Below, one piece after another: positions 44,445-52,549 of a DNA stretch of 64,000 bases (positions are counted from its first letter, which is position 1; every line of letters begins with the position of its first letter). The position numbers and the translations under genes are program-made. The notes beneath the pieces are model-generated. The model was not told where the DNA came from. It was given only the letters and a program-made list of their open reading frames with translations, and did not search any database. This DNA is from Laceyella sediminis (GTDB lineage: Bacteria > Bacillota > Bacilli > Thermoactinomycetales > Thermoactinomycetaceae): the NCBI RefSeq assembly GCF_003003125.1, contig NZ_PVTZ01000002.1, forward strand, positions 62,001 to 126,000. Direction: 5' to 3'.

Positions 44445-45146
44445 TTATGAGAACAACGCTCCCCATGTTTGCGGGCCGACGATGCCATCCACAGCCAGAC
44501 CGCGGGCCTTTTGGAAGGCCTGCACCGCACGTTTGGTCACCGGGCCGTAGATTCCGTCCGCCGGCACACCCAATCTCACTTGAACTTTTTTGATATCATC
44601 CCCCCGCATCATCGGGCGGGTAACCTTCAACAAACGGCACAGGCCACTTCCCGCTGTCGGCGACGCAGAACCGCCTTGTCTCACCCGGGCAATGAATGCC
44701 GGCCATTGCTTAAGAAGATTTGCCGGACAATTTTTTCCGGACCAGTGCTTATGGGGAACCACCCGGCTGACTGGAATCTTGTACTTATTCATGAGCATTC
44801 TGACAAGCCTGATGGCATTTTCTTGTGCACGGACAAAATCCCCATCAGCGTTCACGCAGATTTCGATACCGATGGATTTTCGGTTGCCGGGGCCATTCCT
44901 CCCGTCCCCGGCATGCCACGCCACCTCGTTTTCCGGAATGTGTTGGATGATCCGTTTGTCGTCAACGGTAAAATGCCATGACGCGGTTCGGGTATTCCCT
45001 CTTGCCAACAGGCGGGCGTGGGCTTGTGCATCCGCCCCTTTGGCGGTATTAGCCGTTTCATGGATCGTGATGTACTCTGGTTTCATGGTGATGCGGGGGC
45101 GGATATGTCGATGGGCCACCGGAATCCATTGTTGTTGAATATTCAT
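44445..45146 (-). CDS. N-acetylmuramoyl-L-alanine amidase endolysin
   Basis: A 233-residue phage lysin that cuts the bond between MurNAc and the stem peptide. The amidase_2/PGRP domain (about 10-160) has its zinc ligands in ITIHETANT, ASWHFTVDD and the VPHKHWSGKNCPANLL segment. A linker rich in Gly, Ser and Thr is followed by a peptidoglycan-binding domain (about 170-233; MRGDDIKKVQVRLGVPADGI and VDGIVGPQTWGAL). ATG at 45146 follows GGAGGTTG. It forms the lysis module with the holin just upstream. Confidence 0.93.
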   Translation of the reverse strand: MNIQQQWIPVAHRHIRPRITMKPEYITIHETANTAKGADAQAHARLLARGNTRTASWHFTVDDKRIIQHIPENEVAWHAGDGRNGPGNRKSIGIEICVNADGDFVRAQENAIRLVRMLMNKYKIPVSRVVPHKHWSGKNCPANLLKQWPAFIARVRQGGSASPTAGSGLCRLLKVTRPMMRGDDIKKVQVRLGVPADGIYGPVTKRAVQAFQKARGLAVDGIVGPQTWGALFS

Positions 45147-45196
45147 CGTTTCAACCTCCATTTCACTCGGAATTTGGTGTTCGTCACCATGGATGC

Positions 45197-45625
45197 CTAT
45201 TGTTTCTTGTCCGTTTTTTCTTGCAACACCTGAATCGCCTTTTCAATAGGGCCTGGAAGTTGCAAGCCCATCCGGCCTGCGTTTTCGGTAATACTCAAGC
45301 ATTCATTGGCAGCATAAAAAAAGACCGCTCCATCCCGGAGCAAGTTCTCGGTCCCCAACAGCACATCCAGCAGATGGCACATGGCAATCACCCAGATCAT
45401 GCCAAATTTCCGCAAAATGCCTTTGCTGCCGATCTGACTAGAAAGCTTCTTCTCATAAAATCCGGCCAGCAGGCCCGTCACAAAGTCAATGCACACCAAA
45501 ATGCCCAACACGATCAATCCCGTGGACCATCCCCCAAAAATATAAGAGGCTGCGGCACCCGTCATTGCGACCGTTGTTTTGATCGTCACACTCTCCTGCG
45601 CCAATTGTTTGATCATCGCTTTCAC
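45197..45625 (-). CDS. Phage holin (phage_holin_4 type)
   Basis: A 142-residue membrane protein that would open the membrane for the amidase. Helices are seen at VAMTGAAASYIFGGWSTGLI, VLGILVCIDFVTGLLAGFYE and FGMIWVIAMCHLLDVLLG. GLLAGFYEKKLSSQIGSKGI with the following helix is the pattern of the toxin-secretion/phage-lysis holin family. GTG at 45625 is chosen because AAAGGTGG lies six bases upstream; longer frames to 45736 have no ribosome-binding site. It is 50 bases from the amidase. Confidence 0.85.
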   Translation of the reverse strand: MKAMIKQLAQESVTIKTTVAMTGAAASYIFGGWSTGLIVLGILVCIDFVTGLLAGFYEKKLSSQIGSKGILRKFGMIWVIAMCHLLDVLLGTENLLRDGAVFFYAANECLSITENAGRMGLQLPGPIEKAIQVLQEKTDKKQ

Positions 45626-45760
45626 ATCGCACCACCTTTTCTTTCTATTTACTGCCCACAGTCCATCCGGCAGTGGGCACATGGCGGAAAATGATACTTT
45701 CTCGTTGTCCATCAGCGGTTGTTTCCCTTGCCGCATAACCGGGACTTCGCCTCTTTGCCT

Positions 45761-48271
45761 TTAACCATCCACTTGATCCACCAGCACGTGCCAAAGTTGC
45801 GGGTCTTCCTGTCCCACGGACCATAACCCGATGCCACGGGCTTTGAACTCATATGCGGCGATGTCCCCCTGCCGCAAAATGGTCTCAGCGAAGGGGAACA
45901 CGGCGATGCTAAATCCGTCGGCATCCCCCAAATAAATACGGGATAGCCAGATCCCCTGGTCCCTCATCCGGACTTTCACCGGATAATCGCCTTCCGACAA
46001 AGTGAACGGAGCGGAGTGGAGATAATCCCAGTCCTTGATGATCAGCTTGTCCATCCCGTCTGGCGGTTCCAGGCGGGTGTCCAGCTCGTCGCCGCTTTCC
46101 AAATAAAAAAAGCCCCACTTCTCATCCCATGTGATCCCTGACCGAGGAATGCGGCCTAACGTCTGCTCCGTCCCATCAGGCAGGATGATGTCCATCGCTT
46201 CTTGCGGGTAATGCCAGTGGGAATCAGCCCCGACTAGCAAATCACAAGACATAGCAACATCTGATTGCACCCCCCACGCGCCAGCTCCCGCTTCCGCGGC
46301 CAAGGTGTGGCGGATGACCGGGATATCATTGAGGAGACAGACCACTTCCCGTCCACGCACTTTCATCCGCAATCGGTAATACGTGTTCAGGGCGAGAGGG
46401 CCACCTGGCCATTGGGTTGCTAGGCGCGTACCTCCCTGATGCAATTCATATCGGCCACCTTTGTAGTTCATATTGAGGCAAAACCAGAGATCTTTAAACA
46501 GCACCCCTGCCATCCCCTCTTTCTCCACGCGCAGATTGGCATCCACCGTGACATTGGTGAAGCGGGAAGTGTTGAGTGTGAATTTGCCGGAGCCAGACAC
46601 CCAAGCATACTGGCGGGGGGCGGGATCATTTTTGTCTTTGTTCACCTTCCATGCACCTGAATGGATGATGTACTTATCGGAAGGCAACTGATTTTGCCAA
46701 TCTCGAAAATCATCATAAAAGATGAGCGCCGGTTCCGGCGGCCGCCTGACCGCCTCCAAGGTCAGCTTAAACTTGTTTTCATAAGGCCAGGCTGCCATCC
46801 CATTTCGGTCGCGGAATTTGCGGGGCATCAGCGTAAAGGTGGCTTCCCCCGCTTCACGGCTCTCCTGGAACTGCCGGCATACGCGAAAGCCGTAGAAGAT
46901 GGTGCCATACTGACTTCCTGCACCCAACACTTCAAACACATGCGCTCCCGGCGTCAAGGTCAGCCGAGCCACCTTGGTCCAATGCACTTGACGATGATAA
47001 GGGTAATGTTGGGGCACTTCACCGACCACCTGAGGAATCCCGTCGATTTTCACCACCAACTTCTGTTGATCAAACCACGGATACTCCACTTGCGCTACGA
47101 CATCATAGGCGCCCTCCTGGGGAACATGAAATGTCCACTTGGCGTAGCCTTCCGTTTCCCCGGCGGCGGGCTTACGCGGAGACACGTAGGCGCCGGTTCG
47201 GATCATTGCACCCTGCACCACGTCCGCGTCGGCCACTGTCTGGTCAGACACTGTACCATCAAAGGAAACGACTTGATCCTTGCCGTAAGCGGTCAAAAAG
47301 GAGCGATCCCCAAACCTGCCCTTGTTCAAGCTTGTCGTATCAGCGTCTTCACCAGCATCCACATAATCATAGATGTGCAAGAAGAGTTGGTGCACGGCAT
47401 CCTGCTCGTCAAAATACGAGAAAAACGGGATATAGGCTTGCGTTTCAGCCCCACCCCGGTAAGAGTCGGTATGCGAAAGCTCCCCGATCATCCACCGCAA
47501 AAAATCGGGAAATCCGCCCCCGAAACCGCGATAAGGCTGCGAAGCCGTTTTCGGGTATTTGCTGATCTCCCAGCGGTAACCGTATGCCGCCACCCCCATG
47601 TAAACCTGCATCGGATCAAAAGCGCTAACAGCATAACGGATCACGCTCCGCTGCCAATCCAACGGCGCAGTAGAGCCTGGCGCCGAGCCAGCCCACGCAA
47701 ATCCATAAGTCATGATCTGCGCTGTGTCGCAACGGTCTTTTAACCGCCCGTAGTCACACCACTTCTCAGGCCCGATGGTTTCATGCGCTGCGACCATCGG
47801 CGGTAGATCGAGATGGAGAAACCGGTTGGCCGTGCGGCTTTTGATTTCGGCAAACAAGCGGTCGTACAGCTGGTAGATGTTGTCCACTTGGTCATTGGGC
47901 AACCGCTCAAAGTCGGCATCCAGGCCATCCACCCACGCATATTGGTTTAGGATGCGGTGGACTTCCTGAATGAACCGATCCTGTGCCCCCTGATGATTGG
48001 ACACCACCGGATTAATTCTGGATGGCACCCCATCGTTCTTAACCGTCAGCAACCAGCGGATGTGCGGCCATTTCTCATGAATCTGCCGGGCGCGAGCCAT
48101 CGCCTTTTCCAGATCGCTGATTGCCTCGGTCAACGAGCCGTCCGCTTGTATGTCAAACCAAAACAGGCAGACCGCAGAAAATTTGTTGCCAAACCGCTCT
48201 ACCACTTCCAGCTGCTCGCTCGTACGGATCCACGACAAAAACTCCCGGTGGCGTGTTCGCAATGAACTCAC
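45761..48271 (-). CDS. Tail protein with an amino-terminal GH18 glycosidase domain
   Basis: An 836-residue modular protein, last of the tail genes. Residues about 25-320 form a GH18-type barrel: WVDGLDADFERL near residue 111 is the DxxDxDxE motif with the catalytic Glu, and YMGVAAYGYRWE is the strand seen in YaaH/YdhD-type glycosidases. From about 340 come beta-sandwich modules: VVSFDGTV onward (CBM-like), a second near 500-660 (FYDDFRDWQNQLP) and a carboxyl jelly-roll-like end. This suggests a receptor-binding protein that degrades wall or capsule polysaccharide during entry. GTG start with GGAGGTGAG; it overlaps the previous stop. Confidence 0.8.
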   Translation of the reverse strand: MSSLRTRHREFLSWIRTSEQLEVVERFGNKFSAVCLFWFDIQADGSLTEAISDLEKAMARARQIHEKWPHIRWLLTVKNDGVPSRINPVVSNHQGAQDRFIQEVHRILNQYAWVDGLDADFERLPNDQVDNIYQLYDRLFAEIKSRTANRFLHLDLPPMVAAHETIGPEKWCDYGRLKDRCDTAQIMTYGFAWAGSAPGSTAPLDWQRSVIRYAVSAFDPMQVYMGVAAYGYRWEISKYPKTASQPYRGFGGGFPDFLRWMIGELSHTDSYRGGAETQAYIPFFSYFDEQDAVHQLFLHIYDYVDAGEDADTTSLNKGRFGDRSFLTAYGKDQVVSFDGTVSDQTVADADVVQGAMIRTGAYVSPRKPAAGETEGYAKWTFHVPQEGAYDVVAQVEYPWFDQQKLVVKIDGIPQVVGEVPQHYPYHRQVHWTKVARLTLTPGAHVFEVLGAGSQYGTIFYGFRVCRQFQESREAGEATFTLMPRKFRDRNGMAAWPYENKFKLTLEAVRRPPEPALIFYDDFRDWQNQLPSDKYIIHSGAWKVNKDKNDPAPRQYAWVSGSGKFTLNTSRFTNVTVDANLRVEKEGMAGVLFKDLWFCLNMNYKGGRYELHQGGTRLATQWPGGPLALNTYYRLRMKVRGREVVCLLNDIPVIRHTLAAEAGAGAWGVQSDVAMSCDLLVGADSHWHYPQEAMDIILPDGTEQTLGRIPRSGITWDEKWGFFYLESGDELDTRLEPPDGMDKLIIKDWDYLHSAPFTLSEGDYPVKVRMRDQGIWLSRIYLGDADGFSIAVFPFAETILRQGDIAAYEFKARGIGLWSVGQEDPQLWHVLVDQVDG

Positions 48272-48912
48272 AATCGCTCACCTCCTCTTCCCTTCAGCCA
48301 CATGTCAACCTCACATACCAACTGCCCCGCCCCGCGGCCCGCACCCCGTTCATCGTCCAACTCCACTTGATAGATCCCAAACCCGGCGGGACAGGTGTGG
48401 AAATTGCCGCTGTATTCTTGTGTTATCTGCTCGTTGATTTCCACGCGGCGCTTGGTCGCGCTCAACGTAACCCGATCGTTGGCGCTGAGCGGAGGCGATA
48501 CGATCAGTTGCCGTTGCCCGTGTTGATGGGCAAAACGGATTCCTTCCTGTGGCGTATTCCGGGTCAGCGCAAGGTGAAAATCCACGCCACCAGTCACCCG
48601 CTTGGCCAGGTCTTTCTCCCTGCTAACCGCTTCCCGATTGGGAACAGCAATCTTCCGTTTCCCGCGAATCACCCCGTTGTAATGCTTGCGGCGGATCACC
48701 GTGCCCGCTCCGTCCCTCTCTCTTTGCAAAAACTCTTTATTGGCGGGAACATAACCAGAAGTCGCGCGTCCGATTTGCAGCATCAAATCGGTCAGCCAGG
48801 CGGTTCCTTCGCAATCATTCATCACAAAGCGGTAATCGATTCGGGTCACCTTCCGATTGGGCGTCACTTGAAAGGTGAAAAAATACCGGGTCCAAAACTC
48901 TTTTTTGTCCAT
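48268..48912 (-). CDS. Tail-region protein, unknown (217-aa class)
   Basis: A 214-residue protein of unknown function between the 79-codon-frame gene and the GH18 tail protein. Its start, KVTRIDYRFVMNDCEGTAWL and TDLMLQIG, is similar to the small protein encoded just upstream, so the two share a domain. The second half contains basic and beta-rich segments (QLIVSPPLSANDRVTLSATK, GIYQVELDDERG). ATG at 48912 is preferred over 48921 because GGGTGA lies before it. Position suggests a tail-tip or fibre-attachment part. Confidence 0.65.
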   Translation of the reverse strand: MDKKEFWTRYFFTFQVTPNRKVTRIDYRFVMNDCEGTAWLTDLMLQIGRATSGYVPANKEFLQRERDGAGTVIRRKHYNGVIRGKRKIAVPNREAVSREKDLAKRVTGGVDFHLALTRNTPQEGIRFAHQHGQRQLIVSPPLSANDRVTLSATKRRVEINEQITQEYSGNFHTCPAGFGIYQVELDDERGAGRGAGQLVCEVDMWLKGRGGERL

Positions 48913-48917
48913 CCACA

Positions 48918-49112
48918 TCACCCGTCAAATGACCATTGAATTTCTGAAGCATGCCCTGTCCATACAGTGGCGATGGAACCACCTTGCAACATCACATCCG
49001 TGATTTGAATCCTGCCAGTCACATCAGAAACGACCAACCGCAGGTCGATCTTCTTCACATTCTTTCCGCTGTTTGACGTAAAACTTTTTTGAAACGGTTG
49101 AAATGAAGACAT
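48918..49112 (-). CDS. Small tail-region protein, paralogue of the next gene's N-domain
   Basis: A 64-residue protein, MSSFQPFQKSFTSNSGKNVK onward. KKIDLRLVVSDVTGRIQITD and VMLQGG match the beginning of the following gene product (IDYRFVMND...TDLMLQ). ATG at 49112 has AAGGTGG upstream; the longer frame to 49157 is not needed. Unknown function; probably a tail-tip component by position. Confidence 0.6.
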   Translation of the reverse strand: MSSFQPFQKSFTSNSGKNVKKIDLRLVVSDVTGRIQITDVMLQGGSIATVWTGHASEIQWSFDG

Positions 49113-49167
49113 GTTGATCACCACCTTCACCTGTCTAAGGGTTTGCGCCACCCGCATCTTGTCTCAT

Positions 49168-50637
49168 TTAGGCCAATGGGAAAAACTTCGTCTCCGATTG
49201 CCCGTCATCATAATGAAGCACCACTTCGACGCCCACTTTGCCATTCGGCCCTTTTTTGAGATTCTCCGTCGCCGCCTGCATGCTCACGGTGTAGCTATCC
49301 CGGTGGGAAGGTTCCACCGTCTGGGTCAGTGTTTTCTCCACACCGAGCTGCCCTTGGCACATGAACGATGCATTTCCCGAATAACCCCGTGTTGCATCGA
49401 TTTCCCATCCGTTGTTCACCCAGTAGGCAAAACCGTCGTCAGCTCTGGAGTTGAGCAGATAGTTAAACACCATCAATTCCAGCATCTCAGTCCGCTCGAC
49501 AGAATCTTCCGATTGCAGGAATCCCGCTTGCGCGACCCCTTTCAATAAGTCTGTTAAGGTAGGGGCCGCCGATTCCAATTCCAACACGGTGTTCCACGGG
49601 GCCAACACATCATACTGCCAACGGGCAATGTGCGTTTTTGCATCCATCCCCAACTCTTCATCATAGACGCGGACGATGTCCCCAATGCGGAAAGCTTCAT
49701 GTTCCAGTCCAGACAACATGGACAAATCGCTGGCTTTAACCCGGTAAGACAGCCGTGGCTTGCTCAGCTTGTCCAAGATTTCCTGCGCTTTCTCCTTCAA
49801 TTGATAAGGATTGGTGAAGCGGTCATCTTTAAATGTGCGCGTGCGAATCTGTTGGGAATATTGGAAGTTCTCCACATACTCTTTGCCGTCATTGGCGTCT
49901 TTGATGGTCAAGTTGCCTTTTCCGTATGGGTACAGCCTGGTGATCAGATCGGTCGTATCATAATCAGCCTCAATCTCATCCATGTTCTTGCGGTAGATGA
50001 TGGCGATACCAGGATCGCGGAATCCGCCCTCTTTCACATGATCTACCGTCATTGTCAGCGGGTTGAACCGGATGGAGCCTCCCCATAAGTCGGCCACCTC
50101 CCGCAACGCAGTCAAACGGTTGGTCAGCCCTTCATCAACGGACATGCTGCGCACGGTGCCGATATCGCACCGGCCCACCCGCCACTCTGTGCCCGTAAGG
50201 ATGTCGCGGATCACTTCATAGGGCGTCGCGTCCGGCCACTGGGTTATGGCCATCGGCTCGGCATACTGCAAGTCATACCAGATGGCCTCGGCGTAGACTT
50301 GCGTTTCCCTCTTGCCCGACCCCTTGCGGGAATGATGAACCCGGCGAATCACATACAGCCGTTGCCCCAGCTGAATGTAGTTTTCGTTCTCCAAAAAAAC
50401 ACGCTTCGCATCCTCATACGGGATGGATAAATCAACCGTCTCTTCGCCGTTGATTTCCTCCGTGATCACCAATTCGGTCAGATGATCCAGCACCGCTAGG
50501 CGCCTGCGCTGTTGATCCAATACAAGGATGGGCGTTTGCGCCAGCTTGTGGTACGGTTGCTCATCGGCCGCCAGAGGCTGGTTGTAGATCACTCCGTCCA
50601 GATTGTAACGCCCGTTTCCCAACCGGTTATATCTCAC
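49168..50637 (-). CDS. Tail-associated lysin / prophage endopeptidase tail protein (Tal)
   Basis: A 489-residue tail-tip protein. Residues about 35-370 fit the Prophage_tail (endopeptidase tail) family: VLDHLTELVITEEINGEETV, LGQRLYVIRRVHHSRKGSGK, TRLYPYGKGNLTIKDANDGK and RIGDIVRVYDEELGM are characteristic. The last 120 residues form a beta-rich module, NNGWEIDATRGYSGNASFMC onward, like a carbohydrate-binding domain. In siphophages it forms the hub that follows Dit and pierces or degrades the wall. GTG start after AAAGGGGTG. Confidence 0.83.
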   Translation of the reverse strand: MRYNRLGNGRYNLDGVIYNQPLAADEQPYHKLAQTPILVLDQQRRRLAVLDHLTELVITEEINGEETVDLSIPYEDAKRVFLENENYIQLGQRLYVIRRVHHSRKGSGKRETQVYAEAIWYDLQYAEPMAITQWPDATPYEVIRDILTGTEWRVGRCDIGTVRSMSVDEGLTNRLTALREVADLWGGSIRFNPLTMTVDHVKEGGFRDPGIAIIYRKNMDEIEADYDTTDLITRLYPYGKGNLTIKDANDGKEYVENFQYSQQIRTRTFKDDRFTNPYQLKEKAQEILDKLSKPRLSYRVKASDLSMLSGLEHEAFRIGDIVRVYDEELGMDAKTHIARWQYDVLAPWNTVLELESAAPTLTDLLKGVAQAGFLQSEDSVERTEMLELMVFNYLLNSRADDGFAYWVNNGWEIDATRGYSGNASFMCQGQLGVEKTLTQTVEPSHRDSYTVSMQAATENLKKGPNGKVGVEVVLHYDDGQSETKFFPLA

Positions 50638-50674
50638 CTTGTCCCACCCCTTTCAAAAGCACGCTACGCTACCA

Positions 50675-51712
50675 TCATGGCTGTCTTCTGATCCATGGCG
50701 ACCCGTAAGCGTTGCGTTCCAGATATTGCGGGCCATCGCCTACCGCTGGGAATGTCTCCGGAAACGCACCATTGCCAAAGGCAAGCGAATAGCGGATGCC
50801 GCCCACGCCCGCCCCTAATCCATTGGTGTTGTTGATGTTGTCGGAACCAAGCGGTGGAGCCGACGGCACAGGATTGATACCGGCCGGGCTCAAGCCGTGG
50901 AAAGAAAGAGCTGCATTGCAAAAACGACCGATCCAGTAGTTCCCCGCTTGCAACGTGACCGGCCCCGTAGTAAACGCAGCCTCTTTCCAGCCGGTGGTCG
51001 AACAATCCACCGCACCGGTTTGTGCGATCAGCGTGCCCGGATACCCATTGTTATCCGTGTAAACGGCAAACGAAGTTAATCCTCCCGACACGGCAGCCGA
51101 CACTTGCCCTCCCATCATGTCGCAGATGATGGTTTCATGCGCTACAAATGGAAAGATGTCAATGCTGTTTGCCAGCACCGCCACCCCTGTCGCGTTGTTT
51201 TGCGGGGATATGCCGTGGGAGCGGTATGTGCCTGGATAATGCTTTACCAGATAAGCGAGGAAACTACCTCCTCCGCCTCCCCCATTCTGTTCTAACGCCG
51301 CTACTCTCGCTTCAAGCGCGGCATGCTGGCTATCCACCTGTTCCATCTTGGCGGACTGGTTGGTGATGTGGGTATAATCGGCCGTGATCACATCGCTTGC
51401 CTGTTGCTGAACATGGAAAACCACCGCTCCATATTCCGCCTGCAACTCATATTCGGATGGGCTGACAATTTGTCCATTCCGCTTGATGACTGGCTCCGGA
51501 TCATAAAGCCAATTGTTGTCGGGTCCCTCATAAATCCGGCACCTCAAACCCGGGTCCGGCATATCCGTGTACGGCAACAGCTGAACACCCGCTTTTGGGG
51601 CCGTCTTCATCCCCAAGACGTCTTCCATATTATTAACAGCATGTTGAATCCCATTGAGATGGGCAGAGAGGATCTCCACACTTCCCAGTTTTTTAAAGGG
51701 TGTTTTGGCCAC
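50675..51712 (-). CDS. Fibre-like tail protein between Dit and Tal
   Basis: A 345-residue protein with an alpha/beta amino part, a short coiled coil (MEQVDSQHAALEARVAALEQ), a six-glycine linker and a carboxyl beta-sandwich resembling carbohydrate-binding jelly rolls (FAVYTDNNGYPGTLIAQTGA then GWKEAAF and LQAGNYWIGRF). The layout suggests a trimeric fibre with a receptor-binding tip, though I do not recognise a named family. It lies between Dit and Tal, a less usual place for a fibre. GTG start with AAAGGAGG. Confidence 0.65.
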   Translation of the reverse strand: MAKTPFKKLGSVEILSAHLNGIQHAVNNMEDVLGMKTAPKAGVQLLPYTDMPDPGLRCRIYEGPDNNWLYDPEPVIKRNGQIVSPSEYELQAEYGAVVFHVQQQASDVITADYTHITNQSAKMEQVDSQHAALEARVAALEQNGGGGGGSFLAYLVKHYPGTYRSHGISPQNNATGVAVLANSIDIFPFVAHETIICDMMGGQVSAAVSGGLTSFAVYTDNNGYPGTLIAQTGAVDCSTTGWKEAAFTTGPVTLQAGNYWIGRFCNAALSFHGLSPAGINPVPSAPPLGSDNINNTNGLGAGVGGIRYSLAFGNGAFPETFPAVGDGPQYLERNAYGSPWIRRQP

Positions 51713-51784
51713 TGACTCTCGCCTCCTTTATTCTGATGCAAACAAGGCGGAGCGGGATTCCCCCCGCCCGCCCATTTGCATGGG

Positions 51785-52549
51785 TTAATACCAACAACTG
51801 CGGCACGTAATCTTCACCTGGTCCACCGTCGCCGCTCCCAGCGGACTCACCTGCAACTGGTTCTCCTTGCCCGGGAGAGTTAAGGGGAAGGTTAGTGAGT
51901 CAAAGGCATTGAGCGCGCTTTGTTTGGTGCCATCCGTTTTCAATAGATAAGCGGTTTTTAGACGGGAATCGATCACCAATCGTTCACCAAATCCAAGCGG
52001 CCCTTTATATGTCATCATGCTGCCATTCAGTCCCACTTCGAATCCTCCGTCCATCCCGCCGCTTTCCCCAGTGATTTCGATCAACGGTTGCGATGGAGCC
52101 GTCCCCTTGCGCTGAAACGACAACACCCCCGACTCGCTAGTAAACACATCATCTTCCACAGCATAAGCCAATGGATCCGCAGCAAGGAATGTGAGCGTTC
52201 CCTGCCCTGTCAGAGCCATCTCCTCCAACTCGGTCTGATCGGTCAGCCGTGCGGTGTAGGCTTTGTCCGGTTCATCATCAAACGTAAGCATTCCCGTCTG
52301 GTCGTCGTTCCTGAGCCAAGCGGCCACGGTCCGCACGCGATCCCGGATTTCCCAAAGGGTTTGGCCCGTCAACAGCACCTCAACAGATATGTGAAGCGCA
52401 TCCACCTCAATCCCCATGTCATACACGCCCGCCTTACCGGGGACTTTCACCGTTTTCGCGGCGATTCCGGGAGATATGGGGCGCTTGACATCCAACACCC
52501 GCAATCCGTGCTGCTCACTATGAATGCCTGCAAACGTGAACCCCATCAT
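51785..52549 (-). CDS. Distal tail protein (Dit)
   Basis: A 254-residue protein of the siphovirus Dit / phage tail family. It starts MMGFTFAGIHSEQHGLRVLD, typical of the amino domain, with ISVEVLLTGQTLWEIRDRVR and FDDEPDKAYTARLTDQTELE from the conserved ring domain, and a galectin-like carboxyl half (FGERLVIDSRLKTAYLL). It forms the hexameric ring at the tail end. ATG at 52549 overlaps the tape-measure stop in an ATGA junction, so the earlier in-frame ATG at 52594 is rejected. It follows the tape measure, as in nearly all siphophages. Confidence 0.85.
   Translation of the reverse strand: MMGFTFAGIHSEQHGLRVLDVKRPISPGIAAKTVKVPGKAGVYDMGIEVDALHISVEVLLTGQTLWEIRDRVRTVAAWLRNDDQTGMLTFDDEPDKAYTARLTDQTELEEMALTGQGTLTFLAADPLAYAVEDDVFTSESGVLSFQRKGTAPSQPLIEITGESGGMDGGFEVGLNGSMMTYKGPLGFGERLVIDSRLKTAYLLKTDGTKQSALNAFDSLTFPLTLPGKENQLQVSPLGAATVDQVKITCRSCWY

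Noticed and set aside
45712-45924. 70-codon frame at the end of the GH18 tail gene
   Set aside because: Shadow of the 836-codon gene in another frame; rich in Pro, Cys, Trp and Arg as expected for an out-of-frame reading.
46661-47743. 360-codon plus-strand frame opposite the GH18 tail gene
   Set aside because: Antisense shadow; the minus-strand frame carries clear domains and fits the operon.
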